Below, one piece after another: positions 36,927 through 45,446 of a DNA stretch of 64,000 nt. The notes under the pieces were generated by a model. The model searched no databases, was not told where the DNA came from, and saw nothing but the letters and a program-made list of their open reading frames with translations. How positions within the stretch are numbered: the first letter of the stretch is position 1; each line of letters begins with the position of its first letter. The position numbers were made by a program, and so were the translations under genes. The stretch comes from Algoriphagus litoralis. Its GTDB lineage: Bacteria; Bacteroidota; Bacteroidia; Cytophagales; Cyclobacteriaceae. Location: the NCBI RefSeq assembly GCF_003259255.1, contig NZ_QGOL01000003.1:62001-126000 (forward strand), written 5' to 3'.

Positions 36927-37667
36927 CTAGAAGGCAATCTGAAGGATTTCGCAGGCATTTTTTGAAGCTTCTTGTTCAGCTTTTTTCTTGGTGCTTCCTT
37001 TACCCTCCGCGACAGATTCGCCATTTACATTCAGCTCTACAACAAATTCTTTGAAGCGTTGGTTACCGTGCACACTCAAAACTTTGTATTCAATATTTTT
37101 GGATTCTTTCTGTGACCATTCAATAATTTTGCTTTTATAGTTAGTTACAGTAGAAATCATTTCATCCAAATCCATATGGATAAGAATTCGCTGAAGGATC
37201 AGTCGCTGTGTAAATCTGTAACCTCTATCCAAGTAGACTGCGCCTAAAAATGCCTCGAGAATATCGCCAAACAAGGATTTGTTGCCGGTAAACTGTCGCT
37301 TGCTCACGACTTGTTCAAGGGTTTTTTTTAATCCGATTTTTATTCCTATTTCGTTCAATTTCTCCCGATTAACCAATTTTGAGCGGGTTTCGGTGAGAAA
37401 TCCCTCATCGCGGTAGGGGAATTTTTTGAAGAGATGCTCGGCAATTACGGAGCCTAGTACAGCATCACCTAGGAATTCCAGACGTTCGTTTGAGATTTTG
37501 AATCCCTGGGAAGTTTCCTCTCCGAGGCTTGATGGAGTGAGGGCAAGTCGGTAGAGTGATAAATTCAAAGGCTTGCGTCCAATGATCATTTTGATCGAGG
37601 AGGCAAGCCTTTTGTCTTGGGTATTAAAGAAAAGAGTGTGGATTCCGAGTCTTTGGAAAATTTTCAC
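36927..37667 (-). CDS. rnc: Ribonuclease III
   Basis: A 246-aa double-strand-specific endonuclease. The signature NERLEFLGDAVLGSVIAEHLF carries the metal-binding acidic residues; a second conserved block is SLFGDILEAFLGAVYLDRGY, and a C-terminal dsRNA-binding domain ends in GSTKKKAEQEASKNAC. The start is set at GTG 37667, 5 bp after the fabF stop. The longer frame would begin at a TTG inside fabF and adds residues not expected for the family. It processes rRNA and mRNA; its place after acpP-fabF is common in bacteria. Confidence 0.93.
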   Translation of the reverse strand: MKIFQRLGIHTLFFNTQDKRLASSIKMIIGRKPLNLSLYRLALTPSSLGEETSQGFKISNERLEFLGDAVLGSVIAEHLFKKFPYRDEGFLTETRSKLVNREKLNEIGIKIGLKKTLEQVVSKRQFTGNKSLFGDILEAFLGAVYLDRGYRFTQRLILQRILIHMDLDEMISTVTNYKSKIIEWSQKESKNIEYKVLSVHGNQRFKEFVVELNVNGESVAEGKGSTKKKAEQEASKNACEILQIAF

Positions 37668-37672
37668 TCTGC

Positions 37673-38923
37673 TCAATTGTATTTTTTGAAAATGACGGAA
37701 CAATTGTGTCCACCAAATCCAAAGGTATTGCTCAACGCATAATTGACTTCTCGTTTTTGCGCTGTATTGAACGTCAAATTCAATCCTGGATCAAATGCTT
37801 CATCATCTGTGAAGTGGTTGATCGTAGGAGGGACGATACCATGGTTGATTGCAAAAATGGAGGCGATGGCTTCCACAGCTCCTGCGGCACCTAGTAAATG
37901 TCCGGTCATCGATTTGGTACTGCTGATATTCAGTTTGTACGCATGCTCTCCAAATATTTTCTGGATAGCTTTTGTTTCACCTACATCTCCAAGTGGAGTA
38001 GAGGTACCATGGACATTGATGTAGTCAATATCCTCCGGCTTGAGCCCTGCATCCTCAAGCGCGATTTTCATGACACTGCTTGCACCCAAACCTTCCGGAT
38101 GCGGAGCGGTAATGTGGTAAGCATCTGCAGTCATCCCGCCGCCAACTAGTTCTGCATAGATTTTGGCTCCTCGGGCTTTTGCATGTTCCAACTCTTCAAG
38201 TATCAATGCTCCTGCACCTTCACCTAAGACAAACCCATCTCGGTCTTTGTCAAAAGGTCTGGAAGCTGTAGTAGGAGAATCATTTCGCTGAGAAAGCGCC
38301 TTCATGGCGTTGAAACCACCGATACCTGCCTCAGATACAGCTGCTTCAGAACCTCCGCTGATAAATAAATCTGCTTTGCCTAATCTGATGTAATTGAATG
38401 CATCAATTAGAGCGTTGGTGGCTGAAGCACAAGCTGATACTGTGACGAAGTTTGGACCTCTGAAACCATACTTTATAGAAATGAAGCCGGCAGAAATGTC
38501 AGCGATCATCTTTGGGATAAAGAATGGATTGAATCTTGGAGTTCCGTCGCCTCTGGCAAAATCGGTTACTTCTTCTTGGAAAGTCCGCAGTCCACCGATA
38601 CCCGAACCCCATATCACACCCGCTCTGGATCGATCGATCGCTTCCAGATCGAGTCCGGAATCTAAGATCGCCTGATCGGCAGTAATCATGGCATATTGGG
38701 TGAAGGCGTCCATTTTTCTGGCCTCTTTACGATCCATAAACTGATCGAGATCCAGATTTTTGACTTCGCAGGCGAATTGAGTCTTGAAAAGTGAAGCGTC
38801 GAAGCGAGTGATAGGCGCAGCGCCACTCACACCATTCACCAATCCCTGCCAGAATTCTTCTGGGGTGTTTCCGATGGGTGTGAGTGCGCCTAGACCCGTT
38901 ACAACAACTCTTTTTAAATTCAT
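37673..38923 (-). CDS. fabF: Beta-ketoacyl-ACP synthase II
   Basis: A 416-aa condensing enzyme of fatty acid elongation. The catalytic triad is visible: Cys165 in TVSACASATNA, His in INVHGTSTPLGD and His in STKSMTGHLLGAAGAVE. N-terminal RRVVVTG-like MNLKRVVVTGLGALTPIGNT and the C-terminal SNTFGFGGHNCSV are standard. It lies 19 bp after acpP. Confidence 0.97.
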   Translation of the reverse strand: MNLKRVVVTGLGALTPIGNTPEEFWQGLVNGVSGAAPITRFDASLFKTQFACEVKNLDLDQFMDRKEARKMDAFTQYAMITADQAILDSGLDLEAIDRSRAGVIWGSGIGGLRTFQEEVTDFARGDGTPRFNPFFIPKMIADISAGFISIKYGFRGPNFVTVSACASATNALIDAFNYIRLGKADLFISGGSEAAVSEAGIGGFNAMKALSQRNDSPTTASRPFDKDRDGFVLGEGAGALILEELEHAKARGAKIYAELVGGGMTADAYHITAPHPEGLGASSVMKIALEDAGLKPEDIDYINVHGTSTPLGDVGETKAIQKIFGEHAYKLNISSTKSMTGHLLGAAGAVEAIASIFAINHGIVPPTINHFTDDEAFDPGLNLTFNTAQKREVNYALSNTFGFGGHNCSVIFKKYN

Positions 38924-38942
38924 ATAATGAATTTAGCAGTAC

Positions 38943-39179
38943 TTATTTTACGTTTGCCTCAAGGTAGGTAATAGCCTGACCTACAGTGCCGATTTGTTCG
39001 GCTTGATCGTCAGGGATAGAGATATTGAACTCTTTTTCGAATTCCATGATCAATTCCACAGTATCCAGAGAGTCAGCACCAAGATCGTTGGTGAAGCTTG
39101 CTTCCATAGTCACTTCAGACTCTTCTACGCCAAGTTTGTCAACAATGATGGCTTTTACTTTTTGTGCAATTTCAGACAT
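38943..39179 (-). CDS. acpP: Acyl carrier protein
   Basis: A 78-aa acidic protein with the phosphopantetheine attachment site [17 protein letters not shown]. It carries growing acyl chains for fatty acid synthesis and for acyl-dependent pathways such as lipid A. First gene of the operon. Upstream, TTTCTTTG (minus strand, RC of 39210-39217) with a TTTG about 20 nt further is a plausible but imperfect promoter. It is divergent from the IPExxxVDY-pyk pair. Confidence 0.98.
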   Translation of the reverse strand: MSEIAQKVKAIIVDKLGVEESEVTMEASFTNDLGADSLDTVELIMEFEKEFNISIPDDQAEQIGTVGQAITYLEANVK

Positions 39180-39301
39180 TTTGTGATCAGTTTAGTTAAT
39201 AACACTCCGCAAAGAAATATATTTAATACCTAATTGACAAAGAAAAGATCGAAGTTAATTTTTAGGCAAAAGGACAGTTCGTACTGGTCAAATTTAATTT
39301 C

Positions 39302-39309
39302 TACCTTTG
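39302..39309 (+). promoter_or_regulatory. -7 box TACCTTTG for IPExxxVDY-pyk
   Basis: An exact TAnnTTTG match 22 nt before the ATG at 39332, giving a short leader of about 15 nt. Confidence 0.55.
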
Positions 39310-39331
39310 TTTCGATCACCATTCTTCCTCC

Positions 39332-39760
39332 ATGAAGAAGACCAAATTATTTGTTGAACCTACTTTTGATTTTGAGCTTTTGGGGCTTGTTTCGCCAGTT
39401 AAAGACTATAAAATGGCTTGGCTGATCAATCGTGAGTTGGACCTGAATTTGGTCAAATCAGAAGATATCCAAATCGAATTTCTCTCAGCTCCTCAGCTAG
39501 AAATATCACAATATTTGCTTTCTTTACCCCATGGTTTTATCCAACTTTTAAAAAATAAAGCACTCAATACTTCCCAGCAATTGGCATATTTGATTCCAGA
39601 ATTGCGAAATTTGGATTACTTCCTCTTGGTACAAGACCAAACACATCAAACCAGTATCACTACATTTGTGGAGCACCTCGCAAAAAACCCGTTTATCCAA
39701 AGTGTGGTGCGACTGGATATTTCAAAAATAAAATCGAAAGAAAATCTATTAACCTATTAA
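39332..39760 (+). CDS. IPExxxVDY family protein
   Basis: A 142-aa protein of unknown function. The family-naming motif is present as IPELRNLDYFLL near residue 88, in a small alpha/beta protein with no signal peptide. In Bacteroidota this family usually sits directly upstream of pyruvate kinase, as here (7 bp gap), so expression is coupled to glycolysis, but a biochemical role is not known. Confidence 0.85.
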   Translation: MKKTKLFVEPTFDFELLGLVSPVKDYKMAWLINRELDLNLVKSEDIQIEFLSAPQLEISQYLLSLPHGFIQLLKNKALNTSQQLAYLIPELRNLDYFLLVQDQTHQTSITTFVEHLAKNPFIQSVVRLDISKIKSKENLLTY

Positions 39761-39767
39761 AAACCCG

Positions 39768-41198
39768 ATGAGCCACCTCCCCTTCAAGAAAACAAAAATT
39801 CTGGCTACAATTGGCCCAGCCTCCAACAATTACGAAATGATCAAAAGCCTGGCGGCCGCCGGTGCGAACGTTTTCAGATTGAATTTTTCTCATGGGACTC
39901 ATGAAATCCATCAGGAAGTCATCGAAATCATTCGAAGAGTCAACAAAGAACTCAATTGCCATTTGGGAATCCTTCAGGATCTTCAGGGTCCTAAAATCCG
40001 TGTCGGTGAAGTGGAAAACAACGGCGTAGAGATCAAACCTGGAGACAAAATCACCATCACCAATGATCCTGTAATCGGGTCTGCCTCGCTAGTCAGTACA
40101 GTATATCAAAATCTACCCCAAGATGTAGTCCCTGGTGATAGAATACTTATCGATGATGGAAATCTTGAGGTGGTAGTGAATAGTACAGATGGCAAAAATG
40201 TCAATACCACGGTAATCCACGGGGGTATCCTCAAGTCCCGAAAAGGCATCAACCTTCCAAATACCAAGGTATCTGCACCTTCCCTGACTGAAAAAGACAT
40301 CGAGGATTTGCAATTTGGTCTTTCTCAAGATGTGGATTGGATCGCACTTTCGTTTGTTAGATCTGCAGATGATATTATTGACCTTCGAAATAGAATCAAA
40401 GCAGCAGGAAAGGAGTGTAAAATTGTAGCAAAGATCGAAAAGCCGGAGGCTTTGGAAAATATCGATTCAATCATCGAAGCCACTGATGCAATTATGGTTG
40501 CAAGAGGTGACTTGGGTGTTGAAGTTCCGATGGAAATTGTTCCGCTTTGGCAGAAGAAAATGGTCGAAAAATGCAAATTGGCCTGTAAGCCTGTGATCAT
40601 CGCTACTCAAATGATGGAAAGCATGATTCAGAATCCTCGTCCTACGCGAGCCGAGACCAATGACGTGGCCAATGCTGTTTTGGATGGTGCAGATGCGGTA
40701 ATGCTATCTGCCGAAACTGCTTCAGGCAAATATCCTGTCAATGCGGTCAAAGCGATGACCAGCATTATCAGCTACCTGGAAGAAAATGCAGATATCTACC
40801 ACAATCTCTATAAAATCCCGGAAGATGATCTCACCTTCCATAGCAACAACCTGATCTTGATGGCCTCGAGACTTTCTAGAAACGTGAAAGCAAAGGCAAT
40901 TGTCGGGATTACATCATCAGGATTCACAGGCCTAAGACTCGCCTCGCATAGACCATCTGCCAACATCTTTGTCTTTACCAGAAATAGAAAGCTACTTACT
41001 CAGATGTCTTTGGTCTGGGGTGTGAGAGCCTATTATTATGAAAGTCAGGTTTCTACTGATGCTACTTTCACAGATATCGAAAATACTCTGAAAAAAGATG
41101 GACACGTAAAGCAAGGTGATGTCATCATCAATACCGCTAGCATGCCACTTAAAGAAAAAGGAAAAACCAACATGCTAAAAATCCATCTTGTAGAGTAG
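39768..41198 (+). CDS. pyk: Pyruvate kinase
   Basis: A 476-aa glycolytic enzyme making pyruvate and ATP from phosphoenolpyruvate and ADP. Signatures are KILATIGPASNNYEM, the substrate loop LRLNFSHG-type VFRLNFSHGTHEIH, IVAKIEKPEALENID with the active-site Lys, IMVARGDLGVEVP and MLSAETASGKYPV. Length is normal, with the C-terminal regulatory domain present. A strong terminator follows, ending the two-gene unit. Confidence 0.98.
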   Translation: MSHLPFKKTKILATIGPASNNYEMIKSLAAAGANVFRLNFSHGTHEIHQEVIEIIRRVNKELNCHLGILQDLQGPKIRVGEVENNGVEIKPGDKITITNDPVIGSASLVSTVYQNLPQDVVPGDRILIDDGNLEVVVNSTDGKNVNTTVIHGGILKSRKGINLPNTKVSAPSLTEKDIEDLQFGLSQDVDWIALSFVRSADDIIDLRNRIKAAGKECKIVAKIEKPEALENIDSIIEATDAIMVARGDLGVEVPMEIVPLWQKKMVEKCKLACKPVIIATQMMESMIQNPRPTRAETNDVANAVLDGADAVMLSAETASGKYPVNAVKAMTSIISYLEENADIYHNLYKIPEDDLTFHSNNLILMASRLSRNVKAKAIVGITSSGFTGLRLASHRPSANIFVFTRNRKLLTQMSLVWGVRAYYYESQVSTDATFTDIENTLKKDGHVKQGDVIINTASMPLKEKGKTNMLKIHLVE

Positions 41199-41236
41199 TG
41201 GGCTATTGATTTTGACCCCTTTAGCATATCAATTCA

Positions 41237-41262
41237 AAGGATGAATCATACGGTTCATCCTT
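41237..41262 (+). terminator. Rho-independent terminator of pyk
   Basis: A perfect 9-bp stem AAGGATGAA/TTCATCCTT (41237-41245, 41254-41262) with an 8-nt loop and a run of eight T. Confidence 0.92.
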
Positions 41263-41305
41263 TTTTTTATACAGTTAGAAAGAACTGCCAAGACTACTTC
41301 GGAAT

Positions 41306-41337
41306 GATTTGGTTTAAAAATCAACATAAACCAAATC
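41306..41337. repeat. Perfect 11-bp inverted repeat before the fasciclin gene
   Basis: GATTTGGTTTA (41306-41316) and TAAACCAAATC (41327-41337) with a 10-nt spacer, ending 5 bp before ATG 41343. It could be an operator or an mRNA stem that masks the start region. No TAnnTTTG box was found for this gene. Confidence 0.5.
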
Positions 41338-41342
41338 AAACT

Positions 41343-43205
41343 ATGACAAAACTATTCAAATACTTGCTCATGGGATCGCTGTTTTTTTCGATCCTGTCCT
41401 GCAGTGAAGATTATCAGGGACCACTTCCGTATCCTACGCTGATCGAAGCTGCCAATGAGGCTGGACTGACCACTTTGGTAGCGGGTGTCCGGGCCATTCC
41501 CGGACTAGAAGCTACGCTTCAAAGTCAACCTGCAATTACTGTTTTTGCACCCACCAATGAGGCATTTGCAAATGCACTTCGTGATTTTGGTGCGACGGAT
41601 TTGAATGACTTAGTGGCTAAACTTGGAGGAGCTGCTAATTTGGAAACTGTCTTGGGATTCCATGTAGTGCCAGCTGTAGCTTTATCCAGAAATCTCAATC
41701 CGGATAATGTATTTACTACGCTGTCCGGGCAACAGTTGCGAGTGAACGTAAACTCTAGAGTAGTAACCGTAACCGACGCAGCCGGCAATGTAGCCGAAGT
41801 CGTACAGGCTGATGTGCAGATCGAAAATGGGGTGGTCCATGTGATCGACCGTGTATTGATACCATCTATAGAATTGCCAAAGCCTACTTTGGTAGAAGCT
41901 GCCACTGAGGCGGGCCTAACGACACTTTTGACTGCTGTCACCGCGGTAGAAGGCCTTCCTTCTGCCTTGCTTTCTGCACCGGCAATCACAGTTTTTGCTC
42001 CGACCGATGAAGCTTTTGCAGCAGCTTTGGAAGTTTTCGGCGCAGCTGATCTCAACGAACTAGTTGTCAAAATCGGTGGTGCGGCCAATTTGGAAAAAGT
42101 ACTGGGATTCCATGTCGTCCCTGCTGTTGCTTTCTCTGGTGATTTAGCAGCTACTAACACTTTTACCACCTTGTCAGGTCAGGAAATTGTGGTAGAGAAA
42201 TCAGGATCCACCGTTTCGGTGAGAGACCAATTGGGTAGGGTAGCCCAAGTAGTTGCAGCGGATGTCGCTATCGCAAATGGTGTAGTCCATGTCATCAATG
42301 GCGTCATGCTTCCCGATTTGATGTTGCCTACAATTGTAGAGGCAGCTCAGGCAGCTGAATTGACTGTACTGCTCGATGCGGTAACTGCTGCCGGTTTGGG
42401 CAGTGCATTATTGAATGCTGATGCGATCACCGTTTTCGCACCAACCAACGCTGCTTTTGTCAATGCTTTAGAAGCGTATGATGCAGCAAATCTGAACCAG
42501 CTTGTGGCCAGAATAGGAGGGATTGAAAATCTTCAAACTGTGCTAGGATTCCATGTTGTGCCAGCGGTAGCTTTTTCTACCGATCTCAATGCAAGCAATA
42601 CATTTACCACTCTTGCGGGTCAGGAATTGACGGTAGCTGCGAGTGCATCTGGAGTCACTGTGACTGATGCTCTTGGGAACACTGCAAATGTGGTCGCTGG
42701 TGATGTGGCTATCGAAAACGGTGTAGTTCATGTGATAGACAGAGTTTTGCTTCCTGAACTAACACTTCCCAATGTGGTAGAAGCTGCTCAAGCGGCTAAC
42801 CTTACCATTCTTTTGGATGCGGTAACTGCCGCTGGTTTGGGAGGTACTTTACTTGGTCAGGAAGCGATGACTGTTTTTGCTCCTACAAACCAAGCTTTCG
42901 CTGATCTATTGGAAGCCTTGAACTTGGGATCTTTGACTGAACTGATCAATACACTCGGGGCTGAAGCTGTTACAAAAGTTCTCGGATTCCATGTAGTTCC
43001 TGCTACTGCCTTCTCATTTGATTTGGCCGAAGGAGCTCAGATGGTTCCAACCTTGGCAGGTGAGATGCTCACTGTAACCCGAACTGGAAATACCGTCACA
43101 GTCACTGATAAAGCCGGCAACACTTTCAATGTGATTGCTGCTGATGTGGCTATCGAAAATGGTGTGGTTCATGTAATTGACGGGGTACTCTTGCCGACAC
43201 TCTAA
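41343..43205 (+). CDS. Lipoprotein with four fasciclin (FAS1) domains
   Basis: A 620-aa protein. ATG 41343 gives a lipoprotein signal peptide (Cys20 in FSILSC); the upstream in-frame extension runs through the pyk terminator and is rejected. Four tandem FAS1 domains of about 140 residues occupy roughly 28-170, 171-315, 316-455 and 456-620. Each carries the ITVFAPTNEAFA-like H1 box and a NGVVHVID(R/G)VLLP-like H2 box. FAS1 domains mediate adhesion, so a surface or outer-membrane adhesive role is likely. DNA-level similarity between units shows internal duplication. The gene stands alone between two terminators. Confidence 0.93.
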   Translation: MTKLFKYLLMGSLFFSILSCSEDYQGPLPYPTLIEAANEAGLTTLVAGVRAIPGLEATLQSQPAITVFAPTNEAFANALRDFGATDLNDLVAKLGGAANLETVLGFHVVPAVALSRNLNPDNVFTTLSGQQLRVNVNSRVVTVTDAAGNVAEVVQADVQIENGVVHVIDRVLIPSIELPKPTLVEAATEAGLTTLLTAVTAVEGLPSALLSAPAITVFAPTDEAFAAALEVFGAADLNELVVKIGGAANLEKVLGFHVVPAVAFSGDLAATNTFTTLSGQEIVVEKSGSTVSVRDQLGRVAQVVAADVAIANGVVHVINGVMLPDLMLPTIVEAAQAAELTVLLDAVTAAGLGSALLNADAITVFAPTNAAFVNALEAYDAANLNQLVARIGGIENLQTVLGFHVVPAVAFSTDLNASNTFTTLAGQELTVAASASGVTVTDALGNTANVVAGDVAIENGVVHVIDRVLLPELTLPNVVEAAQAANLTILLDAVTAAGLGGTLLGQEAMTVFAPTNQAFADLLEALNLGSLTELINTLGAEAVTKVLGFHVVPATAFSFDLAEGAQMVPTLAGEMLTVTRTGNTVTVTDKAGNTFNVIAADVAIENGVVHVIDGVLLPTL

Positions 43206-43221
43206 TCCTGATGAAAATGTA

Positions 43222-43256
43222 AAAAAGGAGGAGTGGATTTTCTGCTCCTCCTTTTT
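43222..43256 (+). terminator. Rho-independent terminator of the fasciclin gene
   Basis: A perfect 12-bp stem AAAAAGGAGGAG/CTCCTCCTTTTT (43222-43233, 43245-43256) with an 11-nt loop, just 13 bp before the next gene. A TTCCTTTG sequence at 43255-43262, one base off the -7 consensus, may start the next transcript. Confidence 0.88.
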
Positions 43257-43269
43257 CCTTTGAGAAAAA

Positions 43270-44358
43270 ATGTCGAAGATTAAACCAGTAGAAAGGGAGC
43301 GAGATATGTTTAGTCACAGATTTAGTCATTGGTTTGCCGGACTTCTTGGAGTCTATTCATTTCTGAATATTTTCTTCCTTGATGGTGATAGACTTTTTGC
43401 CGTTGCAGTAGAGGCTTTACCGCTGTTTATCCTGATATTTTCTTTGACATTTTTGGTCTGGTATGGCAATAGATTCATCGAGAGCTTCATTGCCAAAAAA
43501 CAGACAGCTATTCATCCGTTGATTTTGCAGTTTGGTATCAGCACGCTCGCTGTTTTGGTTTTGGCCTTTTTATCTGCTCAGATTACAGGATTAATCCTTG
43601 GAGGGCCATTTGGTTTTTCATTTCAAAATTTTCTGCTTACCGCAGCATTTGTTTCCCGAATCAATTTGTTTTTGAATTGCATTAACGCCATTTATTTCTT
43701 TAGTGAACGATTTAAAGAAAAGGCCATTGAAGCTGAAAAATTTAAAACGCTGACCTCAGAGGCACGATTGGAATCTGTCAATTCCCAGCTGAATCCCCAC
43801 TTTTTCTTCAACAATCTCAGCACCCTATCAGCACTTATCTACCAGGATGCCCAAGCGGCCGATCAATATTTGCAAAAACTCAGCGAAATCTATCGCTACA
43901 TTCTAAAGAACAAAAACAACGAATTGATACCTCTGGCAGAAGAGGTTGATTTTTTGAAAAAATATTTGGACTTATTGACCATCAGATTTCAGGAATCCTT
44001 GAATTTTTCACTTTCGATTGCTCCAATCAGTCTCTCGAAATTGATCCCTCCTGCGGTACTTCAACTACTTGTGGAAAACGTAGTGAAACACAACTATTTC
44101 ACTCGAAAAAAACCACTGGAAATTGTGATCACTTCCGATGATGTCTCTCTCAGAATTTATAATAAAAAGCAGCCAAAAGAGGTAGTAGAATATTCATCCG
44201 GCGTAGGTCTTCAAAACATATCCGAGAGATATAGGTTTTTAAACAATAAGATTCGTATAGAAAATGAAACGGATCATTTTCTGGTTGAACTGCCACTAAT
44301 CGATGATCAAACACTTACTAGTAGTCGAAGACGAGCCGTTGGCGCTGACACGGATTAG
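43270..44358 (+). CDS. LytS-type sensor histidine kinase (His_kinase family)
   Basis: A 362-aa membrane kinase. Four hydrophobic helices cover about residues 18-150, then a short coiled coil and the His_kinase domain: phospho-acceptor LNPHFFFNNLSTLSAL, N-box LLVENVVKHNY, and a GVGLQNISERYRFL G2-like box. The G1 region is weak (IYNKKQ), as in many LytS-type proteins. It pairs with the LytTR regulator whose ATG lies 56 bp inside this gene's 3' end. No extracellular ligand domain is seen, so the signal may be membrane-borne. Confidence 0.9.
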   Translation: MSKIKPVERERDMFSHRFSHWFAGLLGVYSFLNIFFLDGDRLFAVAVEALPLFILIFSLTFLVWYGNRFIESFIAKKQTAIHPLILQFGISTLAVLVLAFLSAQITGLILGGPFGFSFQNFLLTAAFVSRINLFLNCINAIYFFSERFKEKAIEAEKFKTLTSEARLESVNSQLNPHFFFNNLSTLSALIYQDAQAADQYLQKLSEIYRYILKNKNNELIPLAEEVDFLKKYLDLLTIRFQESLNFSLSIAPISLSKLIPPAVLQLLVENVVKHNYFTRKKPLEIVITSDDVSLRIYNKKQPKEVVEYSSGVGLQNISERYRFLNNKIRIENETDHFLVELPLIDDQTLTSSRRRAVGADTD

Positions 44359-45079
44359 AGATATTATCCGCAAATATCGTCCGGATTGGGTGATTGAAGA
44401 GACTGCCCAAAGCATTAGTGAGCTGGAACAATCCCTTCAAAACCAACACACCTTTGATCTCATCCTTTGTGATATCCATCTGGCAGATGGACTGAGTTTC
44501 AAAGCATTTCAGAAGGCCAAGGTCCATGTTCCGGTCATTTTTATTACTGCCTATGATGCCTATGCATTGCAGTCATTCGATCACAATTGTATCGACTATG
44601 TGCTAAAGCCTATTCAGGAGGACCGCCTAGTTCAGGCATTTGAAAAAGTTGAAAAATTGCATCACCCAGCAAAACAACCAAGTCTTTCCCCTGAGTTTGT
44701 ATCCTCTTTTCTTCAGAACTATTCTCAAAAGTTTTTCAAAAAACGATTTCTGACCAAGTCGGGAAGTAAGCTTTCATTTACAGCCGTTGAGGATATTGCT
44801 TTTTTCTATGCTGATGGAGGAATTACCTTCTTGGTGGAGTCTGGTACATCCAATAAGTTCATCGTGGATCACAGTCTGAATGAACTGGAAAATGACCTGC
44901 TAGACCCAAATAAATTTTATAGAATCAATAGATCATTTATAATCAATTTGGACAATTTGATTGAGATGAAACCGTATCACAATGGTCGCTTAGCCCTATC
45001 TTTGAAGGCGAAAAGCGATGAAACAATCGTGGTGGCCCGAGAGCGGGTCAACGAGTTCAAATCTTGGATCAATCAGTAA
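44303..45079 (+). CDS. LytTR-family response regulator
   Basis: A 258-aa regulator: receiver domain with VVEDEPLAL acidic pair, LILCDIHLADGLSF phospho-acceptor Asp and VLKPIQED Lys (residues 1-120), linker, and a C-terminal LytTR DNA-binding domain (FYADGGITFLV ... FYRINRSFIINLDNL). It is the cognate partner of the upstream kinase. The start at 44303 is required to include the first receiver strand, so the 56-bp overlap is real. The next gene follows by 3 bp. Confidence 0.93.
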   Translation: MIKHLLVVEDEPLALTRIRDIIRKYRPDWVIEETAQSISELEQSLQNQHTFDLILCDIHLADGLSFKAFQKAKVHVPVIFITAYDAYALQSFDHNCIDYVLKPIQEDRLVQAFEKVEKLHHPAKQPSLSPEFVSSFLQNYSQKFFKKRFLTKSGSKLSFTAVEDIAFFYADGGITFLVESGTSNKFIVDHSLNELENDLLDPNKFYRINRSFIINLDNLIEMKPYHNGRLALSLKAKSDETIVVARERVNEFKSWINQ

Positions 45080-45082
45080 TCT

Positions 45083-45445
45083 ATGCTCAAAAACGTTTTT
45101 TTTCTTATCCTTTTTTCGGCTTTAATTTCCTCTGATCTCCTAGCCCAAACCATGGATCAGGTCTCTTATGATTCGCTGAAAAAAGCAATGATCCAGCTGG
45201 ATCAGGAGCTATACCAAGTCCAGCTGAACCTCCATAAATCCCAAAAGCAGCTCCAGACTGGAATTCTAGTGGCTACGCTCGGCTATACTGTCACTATCAT
45301 TGGAGGGCAACTTTTAGGAACAAAGCCTGAGCTTGGTGAGACCCTTCTGTACGTAGGAGGAGCCACGGGGATTGTTGGCACAGTGGTCTTGTTCAAAGGC
45401 TTCAAAAAAATAAGTCTGGCTCCACCGGTTCCAAGGTCTCAATAG
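45083..45445 (+). CDS. Small exported protein with coiled coil and glycine-rich membrane segment
   Basis: A 120-aa protein of unknown family. Signal peptide residues 1-22 (LLAQ), a Gln/Leu-rich coiled coil about 30-58, then two short hydrophobic Gly-rich segments (GILVATLGYTVTIIGG and LLYVGGATGIVGTVVLF) that could be a hairpin in the membrane. It sits 3 bp after the LytTR regulator and is the last gene of that unit, so it may be a component of, or a gene co-expressed with, that pathway. Function unknown. Confidence 0.6.
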   Translation: MLKNVFFLILFSALISSDLLAQTMDQVSYDSLKKAMIQLDQELYQVQLNLHKSQKQLQTGILVATLGYTVTIIGGQLLGTKPELGETLLYVGGATGIVGTVVLFKGFKKISLAPPVPRSQ

Positions 45446-45446
45446 T

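Noticed and set aside
37668..37703. Longer RNase III starting at TTG 37703
   Set aside because: It would overlap fabF by 31 bp and add residues not expected in the family; GTG 37667 directly follows the fabF stop.
41241..41342. 34-codon N-terminal extension of the fasciclin protein
   Set aside because: The extension lies over the pyk terminator, and the lipoprotein signal peptide begins at ATG 41343.
41525..42169. 214-codon open frame antisense to the fasciclin gene
   Set aside because: It is a shadow of the repeated FAS1 domains: low-complexity Ala/Thr/Ser translation, no domain, no start context, and the sense strand encodes clear FAS1 motifs.
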